Shown piece by piece: positions 16,010 through 25,101 of a DNA stretch of 36,066 bases (the first letter of the stretch is position 1; each line of letters begins with the position of its first letter). The translations under genes were made by a program, and so were the position numbers. The notes under the pieces are model-generated. The model saw only the letters and a program-made list of their open reading frames with translations. It ran no database searches and had not been told where the DNA came from. The stretch is from Candidatus Rothia avicola (lineage in GTDB: Bacteria; Actinomycetota; Actinomycetes; Actinomycetales; Micrococcaceae): positions 1 through 36,066 of the forward strand of contig DXCN01000035.1 of assembly GCA_019115985.1 (NCBI GenBank). Direction: 5' to 3'.

Positions 16010-16050
16010 AAAGAGGGTCAGCTACGAAGCCGCAGGGCTCACGGGCAGAT

Positions 16051-17691
16051 TTAGGTGAGCTTGATACCTTTTACTTTTTTGAGGGCCCGAGGCAGGGCGT
16101 CAAAGGCAGTCATACGCAGGCCCATAGCCAGTAGCTCCGAGCGGCCCAGCAGGTAGCCAACTACAAAGGGGTCAAGCCCCAGCTCATTAGCCTGAGCGCG
16201 CAGGCTCAGGAGCCACTCTCCCATGGTCAGTTCATCGGTCAGCTCACCCAGTTCTGCCTGAACAGCCTTAGCCCGCGCCACCAGCTCAGCCTGGGGCCCT
16301 GTCAGAGGAAGCCCGGCATCAGCGGCGGCAAAGAGACAGTAGCGCACCGCCTTAGCTGCCTTACGCACATCGTGTAGGCCCTCATCAAAGGCAGTGCCCG
16401 CCGCAAAATCAGTAGCCTGCTCTGGCCAGGTAGCCACAGCCCGCTCCCCCTGCTTGACCAGGTTCTTCCGCAAACGCTTAGCCACCTTGTTCACGTAGTT
16501 CTCGCTATTGAGGGGAAGCTCCACAGCCAGGGTCACATCGGCAAGTAAGGATTCGAGGGCCAGCTGAAGTTCCAGCCTCCCAGCAGAGGCCAGGTAGCGG
16601 CGGGCCTGGGCGGCTGCGTCCGCCTGCTGGTGCTCCATGACCGCACCGAAAGCAGCACCTGCGCTCTCCCCCAGCACCGGGTGGGCCTGCAAGACCTGCT
16701 GGGCCATAGGGTGCACAAGCTCGCCGTTACGGTGCATTTCTAGCTGGCGGGCATAGGTTTTCAGCCCCTGCATCATGTCTTCCAGGGCCGGAGCAAACCC
16801 GCTGCGTGCATAGGGCAGGGCCATGTACTTCAGCACGCTCCGCAACTGACGGGCAACAATGCGCCCCTGGTGGGTGGCATCGGGGGCTCCCACTGCCACC
16901 AGTAAATCAGCCTGGGCAAGCCGTTGGGTGTGAGAGGCAAGCACCCGGGTAAGTAGCTCAGCAGAGCTCGGCACCGGGGAAAAACCAGCTGCCAGAGCCT
17001 TCTTTTTCTTTTTCGCCACCTTCTTACCCTGCCCCTGAGCTTTGCCGCCCATTCGCCGGGCCTCAAATTCAGCGTCCTGACCCAGGGCCCGGGCAATCTT
17101 AGCCGGTGACTGCGAGGGCACAGCCCCGACAGCCTGCAGCTGGCGAGCAACGTCCGCAAAGAGCGCCTCTGTGAGCTTACGATCCTGGGCGGTCTGCCCC
17201 AGAAGCTCTACCTCCCACTCGTGCCAGGCCCGTTCCTGGCCGGTGGCATAGTCAAGTGCCTGCACCCGGTCATCACAAATCTCAGCTAACTGCTCCCCGG
17301 CCCTACCGAGAATCACGGTACGGGTCCGCTGGGTTTTCAAAGAAACCCGAGGCTCCAGCTCCTCTCCGAGGGCTGGCACCTGCACGAACTTCCTCACCGC
17401 AGCGGGCATAGCAGAGCGGTGAGATAGCAGGTCAAAGGTCACCTCATGGCGCTGGCCAGCAGCGTCGAACTTGATGTGCCAGCCCTGGTCGTAGCCACCC
17501 AAGCGGCGGCGCAGAGCTACCTTATTCTGCCCCAGGTTGCCAGAGGGGGTGTCGTAGTAGGTGGCATCAAGCTGCTCGGTTATAGGTTCACTGACACTCC
17601 ACCGCTTAAAGCTCCACTCCACCGAGGGAACCTCACTGTTCACATCGGCAAGCTCAAATTTCTGCTCAATTTCCAGGTGGTGGGTAGCCAT
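16051..17691 (-). CDS. CYTH-CHAD domain protein
   Basis: The first 210 residues form a CYTH domain: the signature E-x-E-x-K is seen in HLEIEQKFEL, and YYDTPSGNLGQNKVALRRRLGGYDQGWHIKF follows. After a Lys-rich linker (about 238-250, GKKVAKKKKKALAAG) comes a helical CHAD domain with conserved His/Arg segments, including HDVRKAAKAVRYCL. CYTH enzymes act on triphosphates and CHAD domains bind polyphosphate, so the protein probably acts in polyphosphate metabolism or on polyphosphate granules. The ATG at 17691 is set by GAGGAAGG eight bases upstream and gives 546 residues; a frame to 17742 has no such support. Confidence 0.9.
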   Translation of the reverse strand: MATHHLEIEQKFELADVNSEVPSVEWSFKRWSVSEPITEQLDATYYDTPSGNLGQNKVALRRRLGGYDQGWHIKFDAAGQRHEVTFDLLSHRSAMPAAVRKFVQVPALGEELEPRVSLKTQRTRTVILGRAGEQLAEICDDRVQALDYATGQERAWHEWEVELLGQTAQDRKLTEALFADVARQLQAVGAVPSQSPAKIARALGQDAEFEARRMGGKAQGQGKKVAKKKKKALAAGFSPVPSSAELLTRVLASHTQRLAQADLLVAVGAPDATHQGRIVARQLRSVLKYMALPYARSGFAPALEDMMQGLKTYARQLEMHRNGELVHPMAQQVLQAHPVLGESAGAAFGAVMEHQQADAAAQARRYLASAGRLELQLALESLLADVTLAVELPLNSENYVNKVAKRLRKNLVKQGERAVATWPEQATDFAAGTAFDEGLHDVRKAAKAVRYCLFAAADAGLPLTGPQAELVARAKAVQAELGELTDELTMGEWLLSLRAQANELGLDPFVVGYLLGRSELLAMGLRMTAFDALPRALKKVKGIKLT

Positions 17692-17750
17692 ACGGTTAGC
17701 CTTCCTCAGAATATCGTGGGACGGTGTGGTCCTGCCCATCAAACAGAATA

Positions 17751-17789
17751 CCCAGCTTCGCGGCCTCTCAGGGTGAGGCTACGGCTGGG
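17751..17789. other. Two-part hairpin between two minus-strand genes
   Basis: CCCAGC at 17751-17756 pairs with GCTGGG at 17784-17789, and inside it GCCTC pairs with GAGGC around TCAGGGT. It lies 32 bases below the stop of the upstream membrane-protein gene and could be its terminator, although the T run on the minus strand is poor. Confidence 0.45.
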
Positions 17790-17820
17790 CATCTATTCTT
17801 TGAAAAAAATTCATCTTCGC

Positions 17821-18711
17821 CTAGGCGCGGCGACGCTTCAGCACATCATCAAGGTTGAGGCTTGCTGCCTCGGCCAGGGTCTGAGTCTGGGCCTTCGGGG
17901 CTGCTTCAGTCTCAAACGGAGCGGGAGCTTCCCTGCGCACGGTCTCTGCCTCAAGGTAGGTAGGCAGGGGCACCTCGATGACCTGCCAGCGGGTGTCGGG
18001 CAGGGCCTCGTCCATGCGTAGGCGAGCGGGCTTTTGCTGGGTAGCGGCCTCGCCGTCAGCAACGGGGGCGGGTGCAGCTATCACCGGGTGATGCTGGGTT
18101 TTTGCTCGGCGGAGGGCCTTAGCCGCGTGGCTGACCGGCATCTGCTGGCGGGCACGGGCAGGACGCTCGGGGGCAGGCTTCAGCTCGACAGTAGAGACGG
18201 TAGCTGCCGGGCGACCCTGCTGGCTGCTGGGTGCGTGAGAGGTGTCTGAGGGGGCAGAAGGATGCCGCTGGGCCTGGCGCTGTTCAACAGCCAGTACGGT
18301 GCGGGCCCGTCTACGGTCGCGGTCACGCAGGGCCAGCACCCGTAAGGTAGCCAGGCAGGCCAGGCTCGCTAGCAAGAAGAGGAGAGGAAGAAGCGGGGCT
18401 GCTCCACCGGTGAGAGACAAAACCCCCATGACCAGGCTGGCCAGCACAAAGGCAAGGGCTAAACCGAACACAGCCAGACGGGTGGGCTTCAGCCGAAAAG
18501 CCGGGGCGGTTTCGGTCGCGGTCCGAGCCGGAGGGGCAGAGGGCGCACGACAAGCCTCTGCCTCACTGGCGTGGCTCTCAACGATATCGGCAACGAACTT
18601 CTCAGCCCCGATGCTGGTCACAGAATCTGACTTACGGCGGCGCACAACGAGCCCAAGGCCAACCAGCACGCATACCAGCAAAATAAGGCCTGAACCACTT
18701 AGGAAGTCCAT
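17821..18711 (-). CDS. Membrane protein of unknown function downstream of galU region
   Basis: I do not recognise a named family. The 296-residue protein has an N-terminal membrane helix (about 5-24, GLILLVCVLVGLGLVV) followed by RRRK. Two further helices lie at about 80-125, and a long polar tail rich in Ala, Pro, Gln and Arg ends in LNLDDVLKRRRA. The tail contains TRWQVIEVPLPTYLEAE, which looks like a conserved docking segment. Start choice is between ATG at 18711 and GTG at 18714, both behind GGGGG. The gene stands alone between two hairpins. Confidence 0.65.
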   Translation of the reverse strand: MDFLSGSGLILLVCVLVGLGLVVRRRKSDSVTSIGAEKFVADIVESHASEAEACRAPSAPPARTATETAPAFRLKPTRLAVFGLALAFVLASLVMGVLSLTGGAAPLLPLLFLLASLACLATLRVLALRDRDRRRARTVLAVEQRQAQRHPSAPSDTSHAPSSQQGRPAATVSTVELKPAPERPARARQQMPVSHAAKALRRAKTQHHPVIAAPAPVADGEAATQQKPARLRMDEALPDTRWQVIEVPLPTYLEAETVRREAPAPFETEAAPKAQTQTLAEAASLNLDDVLKRRRA

Positions 18712-18795
18712 CACTGCCCCCGTTCTTTATCTCTGTGACACAAATATCTAGTTCATTCTACCCCAGCTCCCTCACACAGAGCAGGGCTATGAGAC

Positions 18796-18835
18796 AAGAA
18801 CTGGGTACCTTCCTGATAGAAGGTACCCAGTTCTT
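18796..18835. terminator. Terminator downstream of galU
   Basis: A perfect 17-bp stem, AAGAACTGGGTACCTTC at 18796-18812 with its complement at 18819-18835, closes a CTGATA loop. It lies about 80 bases beyond the galU stop on the minus strand. Confidence 0.75.
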
Positions 18836-18912
18836 CTGCTTCCAGGCTGCTCACTACCGACCGGTTCAGGGCCTCCCTTAGCCCCGCGTCCGCCTAGCAG
18901 TAGCATCAGGGC

Positions 18913-19818
18913 TTACAGCTCGGCTGCGAATTCCTTAATCCAGGTACGCAGCTCAGGGCCCAAATCATCGCGCTCAGCAGCGAGAATGACGTTGGCCTTG
19001 AGGTAGGAGAGCTTGTCGCCGGTGTCGAAACGGCGGCCCCTGAAAACCACGCCGTAGACGCCTTCACCCTCACCTCTGCCCTGAGCCAGAGTCTGCAGGG
19101 CGTCGGTCAGCTGGATTTCATCGCCGCGGCCCGGTGCGGTATTTTCCAGCACCTCAAAGACCTTGGGGGAAAGAACATAGCGGCCGATGACGGCCAGGTT
19201 TGAGGGAGCGTCCTCAACAGCGGGCTTTTCGACCAGGCCGGTGACCTTAACGAAGCCGTCCTCACCCTCAACAGCCTGCACTGCAGCACAACCGTAAGCA
19301 GAAATCTGCTCTTCGGGAACCTCCATCAGGGCCACGACAGAGCCGCCGGTCTTCTGCTGGACAGCAACCATGGCAGAGAGCAGGTCTTCTTTTTCGTCAA
19401 TCAGGTCATCACCCAGCAGAACAGCGAAGGGCTCATTGCCAACGTGAACCTTGCCGCGCAGTACAGCGTGGCCCAGCCCCTTGGGGTCGCCCTGGCGGAC
19501 GTAGTGGATCTCACCCAGGTCGTTGGAGTCTTCAACGCTCTTGAGCAGGGCGTCCTTGCCCTGGTCAGCAAGCTGCTGTTCCAGACCGGGTACACGGTCA
19601 AAGTGGTCCTCTAAGGCACGCTTGTTGCGGCCGGTAATCATCAGAACGTCGTTCAAGCCAGCGCGAATGGCTTCTTCGACAACGTACTGAATCGCAGGGC
19701 GGTCCACCACGGGCAGCATCTCCTTAGGAGTGGCCTTGGTTGCAGGAAGGAAGCGAGTGCCGAGACCTGCGGCAGGAATCACAGCCTTGGTCACGGAGAA
19801 TGATTTATTTTCAGTCAT
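18913..19818 (-). CDS. galU: UTP-glucose-1-phosphate uridylyltransferase
   Basis: GalU makes UDP-glucose from UTP and glucose-1-phosphate for wall, glycolipid and trehalose synthesis. The 301-residue protein has the nucleotidyltransferase start KAVIPAAGLGTRFLPATKATPKEMLPVVDRPAIQYVVEEA, then MITGRNKRALEDHFD, FAVLLGDDL, and GLVEKPAVEDAPSNLAVIGRYVL. It ends with DALQTLAQG and FDTGDKLSYLKANV. All are standard for the family. It is divergent from the cyclo-ligase gene with about 100 bases between starts. Confidence 0.97.
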   Translation of the reverse strand: MTENKSFSVTKAVIPAAGLGTRFLPATKATPKEMLPVVDRPAIQYVVEEAIRAGLNDVLMITGRNKRALEDHFDRVPGLEQQLADQGKDALLKSVEDSNDLGEIHYVRQGDPKGLGHAVLRGKVHVGNEPFAVLLGDDLIDEKEDLLSAMVAVQQKTGGSVVALMEVPEEQISAYGCAAVQAVEGEDGFVKVTGLVEKPAVEDAPSNLAVIGRYVLSPKVFEVLENTAPGRGDEIQLTDALQTLAQGRGEGEGVYGVVFRGRRFDTGDKLSYLKANVILAAERDDLGPELRTWIKEFAAEL

Positions 19819-19918
19819 ACGTCCCAGAATACCTAAATAATAGAGTTTGCTCCTATTTACGACCCATCAACGGTAAATTGTGACTAGATTCAGCTAACAC
19901 TTCTTCAGGAGGGCACCC

Positions 19919-20524
19919 GTGAGCTCTAGTAGGTCAGCAAGCACCGCCCAGGCTAAGGACTTCGCCCGCAGCTACCTGCGCAGACGCCGAACCCACAATC
20001 CGTCACAACAGGCAACGGCTCAGGGCTTTGAACGCACCCTAGCTCCCCTCTGGCAAGTCCACCCTGCAGGTAGCACTCTTGCCGCCTTTCTTCCCCTTCC
20101 CACTGAGCCTCCCCTTCTGCCAGCCCTAACCCAGACAGTAGCTGAGGGGTATCGGGTGCTGGTGCCGGTCGTCCGCCCCCGGCGTCAGCTGGCCTGGGTA
20201 GAGTGGCAGCCGCAGGCAGAACACACTATCAATGCACTGGGTATCGTGGAGCCGGTGGGCGAGCGTCACGGGGCTGAGGCCTTTATCCAGGCAGACCTTC
20301 GTCTGGTACCTGCCCTTGCCTACGATCTGGCAGGGCGGCGGCTAGGGCAGGGCGGCGGCTACTATGACCGGCTTTTTGAGCAGCTTGGCCCTCTGGCACA
20401 AGCCCCCTCTACCGTAGGGGTGGTGTTTGAGCGGGAAATTCTCGACGGCCTACCTGCAGATAGCTGGGATGCCAGGCTTCGGTTTGTGGCAACGGAGAAG
20501 ACCGTGCACCACCTGGGTAATTGA
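19919..20524 (+). CDS. 5-formyltetrahydrofolate cyclo-ligase
   Basis: This enzyme uses ATP to turn 5-formyl-THF into 5,10-methenyl-THF and so recycles folate. The start is GTG at 19919 with AGGAGGG five bases upstream. The 201-residue protein ends with the family signature LVPALAYDLAGRRLGQGGGYYDRLF, in which the glycine-rich loop binds the phosphates. It continues GVVFEREILDGLPADSWD and FVATEK. The N-terminal helix SYLRRRR fits the YgfA/MTHFS type. FmdB follows 64 bases later on the same strand. Confidence 0.95.
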   Translation: MSSSRSASTAQAKDFARSYLRRRRTHNPSQQATAQGFERTLAPLWQVHPAGSTLAAFLPLPTEPPLLPALTQTVAEGYRVLVPVVRPRRQLAWVEWQPQAEHTINALGIVEPVGERHGAEAFIQADLRLVPALAYDLAGRRLGQGGGYYDRLFEQLGPLAQAPSTVGVVFEREILDGLPADSWDARLRFVATEKTVHHLGN

Positions 20525-20588
20525 GGTCGAGCCGCCAGAACAGAGTAGAATAACCCCCAGATTTATCACCTATTTGATGGAGTTATCC

Positions 20589-20771
20589 GTGCCTGTTTAC
20601 GTTTACCAGTGCAAGAACTGCGGCCATGTGTTTGAGCAGCACCAGTCGTTCTCGGACGACGCGCTCAAGACCTGCCCCGAATGCGGCCAGGACACCCTAC
20701 GCAAGAAGTTCGGCCAGGTCGGTGTGGTTTTCAAGGGCTCTGGTTTCTACGCCAACGATAAGGGCAAATAA
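20589..20771 (+). CDS. FmdB-type zinc-ribbon protein
   Basis: A 60-residue protein with CKNC and CPEC pairs about 20 residues apart, ending GVVFKGSGFYANDKGK. This is the standard FmdB/PF09723 pattern. The family is thought to regulate gene expression but its role in most bacteria is unclear. The GTG at 20589 follows GGAG at a good distance and gives the usual PVYVYQCKNCG start. An ATG four codons upstream (20577) lacks a ribosome site. Confidence 0.93.
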   Translation: MPVYVYQCKNCGHVFEQHQSFSDDALKTCPECGQDTLRKKFGQVGVVFKGSGFYANDKGK

Positions 20772-20786
20772 GCCCAGAGACGTTCA

Positions 20787-20829
20787 GGGGCTGCCTGTCA
20801 CGGTATGTGGCAGGCAGCCCCTTCTTTTT
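20787..20829 (+). terminator. Intrinsic terminator after fmdB
   Basis: GGGGCTGCCTG at 20787-20797 pairs with CAGGCAGCCCC at 20811-20821 and is followed by TTCTTTTT. It ends the cyclo-ligase/fmdB unit and lies directly at the 3' end of a minus-strand gene. Confidence 0.85.
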
Positions 20830-21070
20830 ACTGCCCGTAGTGGGGTGGGCGCTGTTCCTTGAGCCAGGTTGCGCGGGCGTCCTCCCCCTCGGTGGGCGGG
20901 GCGGACGCGCGTGAGTCGGAGAGCCCTGCCAGTTTGGGTTCGGTGCCGGTGAAGGCTGATCCGCCGGTGGCCCGGCGGTGGCCGCGCCGTTTTTTGGGTA
21001 CAGGGCTGTAGCCGGGGCCAGGGGTTTCAGCCCCTACCCCTGCTGGCTCAGCGCCTGATGGCTTACTCAT
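20828..21070 (-). CDS. Small basic/proline-rich protein with WLKEQRPPHYG tail
   Basis: The 80-residue protein starts at ATG 21070, overlapping the stop of the large helicase-like gene by eight bases (ATGAGTAA), so it is probably translated by coupling. It is rich in Gly, Pro, Ala and Arg, with KKRRGHRR in the middle, and looks disordered. The end, DARATWLKEQRPPHYG, resembles the RPPHW(G) tails seen on several small actinobacterial proteins of unknown function. I assign no role beyond an accessory to the upstream gene. Confidence 0.65.
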   Translation of the reverse strand: MSKPSGAEPAGVGAETPGPGYSPVPKKRRGHRRATGGSAFTGTEPKLAGLSDSRASAPPTEGEDARATWLKEQRPPHYGQ

Positions 21071-24000
21071 TGCGCCCCAGCCCCAGGTAGCTTCCAATCC
21101 GGCGGACCAGGGTTTCGGGGTCTGAGAAGACCTCGATAGTCCAGCAAGTCATGTGGTTCCAGCCGGTACGGGCCAGGAGCTCAGGAATCAGGCGGGAGCG
21201 TTCGCGCACGCTCATGGCAGCGTAGGCGTCTGAACCGTCAGAAACAACGGCCAGGGGCACCCTCACCGGGGTGGTACGGTCGAGGTCCTGCACCATGGTG
21301 CGGGCCCGGGGGCTAGCCGTTGCTCCGGCCAGCAGGGATTCTTCCTCGCTCGTTGCGATCAACGAAATCAGGGGAACGGCCGATTCGTGCAGGGTGACCC
21401 TGTGCTGGTCCAGGCGGCGCACCAGGTCGTTGAGCAGCCAGTCGCCCATGTCGATGGCTTCTAGATGGTCGTTGGTGAGGAACTCGTTGACCGGTAGCTT
21501 GTCGGTGATGGGCTTGGTCAGTTCCTGAGCAGCACGGGCTTCCTGCTCACGGCGGTAGGCCAGCAGCAGGCGGTAGATATCGAAGGCCCCGTATTCTAGG
21601 CGCTGGGGGTCTAGGTCTTCGGGGGTCACGCAGGTGACCAGGCGGGTGAGGTGGCGGGCACGGGTGGTGGCAAGCACGAAGCTTTCACGGCCGTTGCGCT
21701 CGGAAAGGTGCCCGAAGTGGTGGGCCGCCCCCTGGGCTGTTTTGCCGGCGCCAAGGGCAAAGATAATGACGTCCCGTTCCATGTCGACGGCGCGGGAGAC
21801 ATCAACGACGCGGAAGGATTCGTCCCCAGCTGCGAAGTAGGGGGCGAATTGGGGGTAGCGCGCCAGTAGCTGGCGGACGGCCTCAGCGATACGCTGGGCG
21901 TGACGGGCTGTGGTAGTAACTACTGCCAGGGTCTGATGGGGGCTGCGGTAGGCGTGCTCGATAGCCATCTCGGCTACCCGCTGCACCTCAAGGCTGGGTG
22001 AATCAAGGGCAGCGTTGTCGGAGACCCGCCCGGTGACGTCCACATATTCCACGGTGAGAGCCGGGGTGCCGTCAGTAATCTCTTCACCCCAGGGGTAGCT
22101 GGTGAGAGCCCCATCGTAGAAGTGTTCGTTGAGGTAGGCAAAGAGGGCGGGGTCTACGGCTCGGTTCACGGTGGCTAGGGAACGTGCGGGCAGGACCTTG
22201 GCTAGAGCCTCGAAGGTGCTGACCAGTTTTTGGTTCTTGATGACCGGCGCGTTCTGGGCTACCGCAGAGACCATGAAGGGTGAGGGGAAGCCGCTGTGGG
22301 GGTCGCCCAGGGCAATGACCTGCTCTGCCCGGATGAGGGCAGGTAGGTTAGCTGCCAGCGGAGTGGATTCGGCATCGAGCAGAATCGCTGCGTCAAAGCG
22401 CATGCCGGTGGGCACCTTGCCTGAGAGGGCGAAGGGACTGGTAATCCACAGGGGTAGCAGGGTGGTTGCCATGGTGGGGGCATGGGCCAGCACCTGCTGG
22501 AGGTTGAACTCGTGACTCTTGAGCTGGCTGCGCAGGAAGGCCGCTTCGTGCTCGTATTCGTGAATGCGGGCACGCCAGGTATCGGCTACGCGGGCATGCA
22601 GGCGGGCAGGGGCTGACGCCAGGTGCGAGTAGTCTGCCCGGCGGAAGCGGGTTTCAAGGTCGCGCAGGGTGTCAGCGCTCAGAATCTCAAGTTCTTGAGA
22701 GGCCAGCATCATTTCAAGGGCGGTCTGCCACCAGGCAAGTTCTAGTTCGGCAGCTACAGCGCCGCTTTCGAGCTGGCGTTCGTAGAAGTCGTCGAGGAGT
22801 TCGCCCAAGCCCTGGTCGCTCAGTTCCCGGGTGAGGCGGACGCGCTCGGGCAGGGTGTGCAGGAGCCATTCGTCGTCGATGAGGGCGGCAAGCCTCTCTT
22901 CGAGCTGGTTGAGGGGGGTGGCTGAGAAACGGGTCCCCGCTGCGGAATCTTCCAGCACGATAGCTAGCCCCGTGAATTCTTCAAGCAGGGCGGTATAGCG
23001 GGCCCGCAGGTCGGCGAGGTTCTCGGGGATGGTGGGGACGCGTTCGTCCTTAGCCAGGCCAATCCATTCTTCGCGCTGGCCCTGAACGATAAAGAGGTTC
23101 TCGTGCAGGTCTGAGATATTGACGCCGGGCACGATGTATTCTTTGGCGGCACGGCGCAGGCGGGAGCGCTGGATGCTCGACATGTCGATGCCGTGCTCTC
23201 GTCGCCAGGTTCCACTCGCGGTGGCGGCAATCAGGTCGGTGACAGGTCGGTCGAAGATATCGGGGCTGAAGCGGGTGAGGGTATCAGCGATACGTTCGAG
23301 CAGGTCAAGCTGGGTTCCCCAGTCGTCCATGCTGGTGGCAGGCTTCAAGCCGGTTTCGTCGGCCATGAGGGCCATGCCCGCTGACACTTCGTTCAGGGAA
23401 GTACGCAGGCTCTTGACCAGGGCGTGGGCGGCTTCGGTGTCTTCTGAGCTGGTGAGCTTCGCCCGGTGCCAGGCTGAGGCCCGTGTTGAGGGGCGGAAAC
23501 CGCCGAGATCAGCTAGACGCTGGAGCTTGTGGACAGTCTCTGTGCGGCGGGTCAGCCCGTCCATGGTGGTGCGGGCTAGACGTACCTGGGTAGAGGGCGC
23601 CGGGTCCTGGGCAGTAAGAGCTGCCAGGGTTTGAAGGGCATCGTAGACAGAGCACCCCCAGCGAGATTCAGTGAACCGCAACGATTCGGTGTGGCCGCGC
23701 AGCTTGGAACGGGTTTCTACCAGTTCCCGGTGGATATCGGTGACGTTGGGGGCGGGCGCCTTCTCATCGCGCACGATCGCTGAGATGAACTCCTGCCGGT
23801 AGGCCTCTGAGTCCCGTTCGGTCAGCAAATCGAAGGTGAGGTCGGTGAGGTGGGTGCGCTCCAGCAGGCGGTTGAAGTCCTTGAGGGTGGAACGTTTCTC
23901 CCCCACCACCAGCACAGATTTCCCCTGGTGAATCAGGGCCGCGGCGATGTTAGCTGCGGTGCCGAGCTGGTCGGTACCGGGAGCGGTAGTCACAGCCAGG

Positions 24001-24998
24001 GAGTGCCCCAGGTGGGCCAGGTCAACGATGTCCTGCCCGCTGGCGTCCGCGTCCACCACCAGCATGTCGGTGTCAGGGTCGCGGCTATCAAGGGGTTCGC
24101 GGGTGTTGTGGATCGGGGCAATAAAGGGCTGCTCCAGCGGGTTGAGCTTGAGCTGGGCAATATCGCGGACGAGCGGGGTATGGGCGGTTGCCGGTAGCTC
24201 CCCGGTGCTTTCCTTGAGATCTGCAAAGGTCGAAATGAAGTAGGTAGAGCGAATCGTCATCCCTGGCACTGCCCCGGTCGTAGCCCGCATGCGCTCAATG
24301 ACCGGTTCGGGGTCTAGCTTGCGCATGGAGTTAGCCAGCTGGGCAACGTCCATGGTACCCAGGTCGATGCCGTACTCTTTCTTAATCTGCCGCACCATGG
24401 CGGGGTTGAGCTGGGCAGGGCCGGTCAGCTGGATCTCGAAGTCATCGCTAGTGGGGTGGGGAGTGATAGCAAGAGGAGCCATCAGGATAGGGGCAATAAA
24501 GCGCTTCTCCCCCACCATTCCGTCCTCGCGCACATCGCGTGAAAGCCAGGAGGCTGTACCCGCTACGAAGTAGCCCGCGTCCAGCCCGTGGCCGGTCGCC
24601 AGCTCAAAGATTTTGGTGCGCAGGGCACGGGCAGCCACCATACCGGCTTCAAGTTTGTCCTTGTCACGCAAGATAGTAGAGAGGCGGGTCTTTCTGCCCA
24701 TAAACATCTGGGCAACACCCGAGGAGTTGGCGTCGGTGAGGTCGATGTGCACGTAGTCGACCTGGTTGAAGTCCAGCATGGCATCGGGGCCGGTGTAGGT
24801 TTCCATCTGCTCGGCCCAGGCTTCAAGGCCAGCCTGCACCTGAGCTGTTACCTGTTCATCAGCAGCAGAGTCGGGGGCTTCCTGCGGGGCCTGCGCATGG
24901 CCCTGGGACCAGGGGGCACTACCGGCGCCGGCAGTGCGCTCGTTAGCGGTTTCAGGGTCTACCTGCTCGTTCACTGAATCTACTCTAACTTTCTGCAC
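21063..24998 (-). CDS. Giant SF1-helicase-like protein with degenerate Walker motifs
   Basis: Starts with GTG behind GGGAAG; 1311 residues. The N-terminal region (about 75-260) matches an actinobacterial DUF4011-like type: VHIDLTDANSSGVAQMF and FIAPILMAPLAITPH. The P-loop position (about 338-347) reads TTAPGTDQLGTAAN, lacking the GKT/GKS lysine. A long helical insert (about 420-830) precedes remnants of the later helicase motifs: MRFDAAILLDAESTPL for motif II, VIALGDPHSGFPSP for motif III, and ERDVIIFALGAGKTAQG with FVLATTRARHLTRLV for motifs V/VI. The last 100 residues look like the nuclease-type C-terminus of such proteins, with an altered acidic site (AVVSDGSDAYAAMS). I recall Streptomyces homologues with PGTGGTQ at the same place, so loss of the lysine seems family-wide. 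ATPase and nuclease activity are doubtful; a DNA- or RNA-binding or scaffolding role is inferred. Confidence 0.75.
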   Translation of the reverse strand: MQKVRVDSVNEQVDPETANERTAGAGSAPWSQGHAQAPQEAPDSAADEQVTAQVQAGLEAWAEQMETYTGPDAMLDFNQVDYVHIDLTDANSSGVAQMFMGRKTRLSTILRDKDKLEAGMVAARALRTKIFELATGHGLDAGYFVAGTASWLSRDVREDGMVGEKRFIAPILMAPLAITPHPTSDDFEIQLTGPAQLNPAMVRQIKKEYGIDLGTMDVAQLANSMRKLDPEPVIERMRATTGAVPGMTIRSTYFISTFADLKESTGELPATAHTPLVRDIAQLKLNPLEQPFIAPIHNTREPLDSRDPDTDMLVVDADASGQDIVDLAHLGHSLAVTTAPGTDQLGTAANIAAALIHQGKSVLVVGEKRSTLKDFNRLLERTHLTDLTFDLLTERDSEAYRQEFISAIVRDEKAPAPNVTDIHRELVETRSKLRGHTESLRFTESRWGCSVYDALQTLAALTAQDPAPSTQVRLARTTMDGLTRRTETVHKLQRLADLGGFRPSTRASAWHRAKLTSSEDTEAAHALVKSLRTSLNEVSAGMALMADETGLKPATSMDDWGTQLDLLERIADTLTRFSPDIFDRPVTDLIAATASGTWRREHGIDMSSIQRSRLRRAAKEYIVPGVNISDLHENLFIVQGQREEWIGLAKDERVPTIPENLADLRARYTALLEEFTGLAIVLEDSAAGTRFSATPLNQLEERLAALIDDEWLLHTLPERVRLTRELSDQGLGELLDDFYERQLESGAVAAELELAWWQTALEMMLASQELEILSADTLRDLETRFRRADYSHLASAPARLHARVADTWRARIHEYEHEAAFLRSQLKSHEFNLQQVLAHAPTMATTLLPLWITSPFALSGKVPTGMRFDAAILLDAESTPLAANLPALIRAEQVIALGDPHSGFPSPFMVSAVAQNAPVIKNQKLVSTFEALAKVLPARSLATVNRAVDPALFAYLNEHFYDGALTSYPWGEEITDGTPALTVEYVDVTGRVSDNAALDSPSLEVQRVAEMAIEHAYRSPHQTLAVVTTTARHAQRIAEAVRQLLARYPQFAPYFAAGDESFRVVDVSRAVDMERDVIIFALGAGKTAQGAAHHFGHLSERNGRESFVLATTRARHLTRLVTCVTPEDLDPQRLEYGAFDIYRLLLAYRREQEARAAQELTKPITDKLPVNEFLTNDHLEAIDMGDWLLNDLVRRLDQHRVTLHESAVPLISLIATSEEESLLAGATASPRARTMVQDLDRTTPVRVPLAVVSDGSDAYAAMSVRERSRLIPELLARTGWNHMTCWTIEVFSDPETLVRRIGSYLGLGRNE

Positions 24999-25064
24999 GT
25001 GTTAACTTCCCTACCATCATAGAGGTTTCAGGCCCATAGCACAGATTCGCGGGCCCTATAGGAA

Positions 25065-25089
25065 GGCCCCGTTCCGAAGGAACAGGGCC
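25065..25089 (-). terminator. Hairpin after the RpiR/membrane-protein unit
   Basis: GGCCCCGTTCC and GGAACAGGGCC form a stem with one mismatch around GAA, 12 bases below the stop of the small membrane-protein gene. The T run on the minus strand is short (TTCCTAT). Confidence 0.65.
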
Positions 25090-25101
25090 GGTGAGGTTGC
25101 T

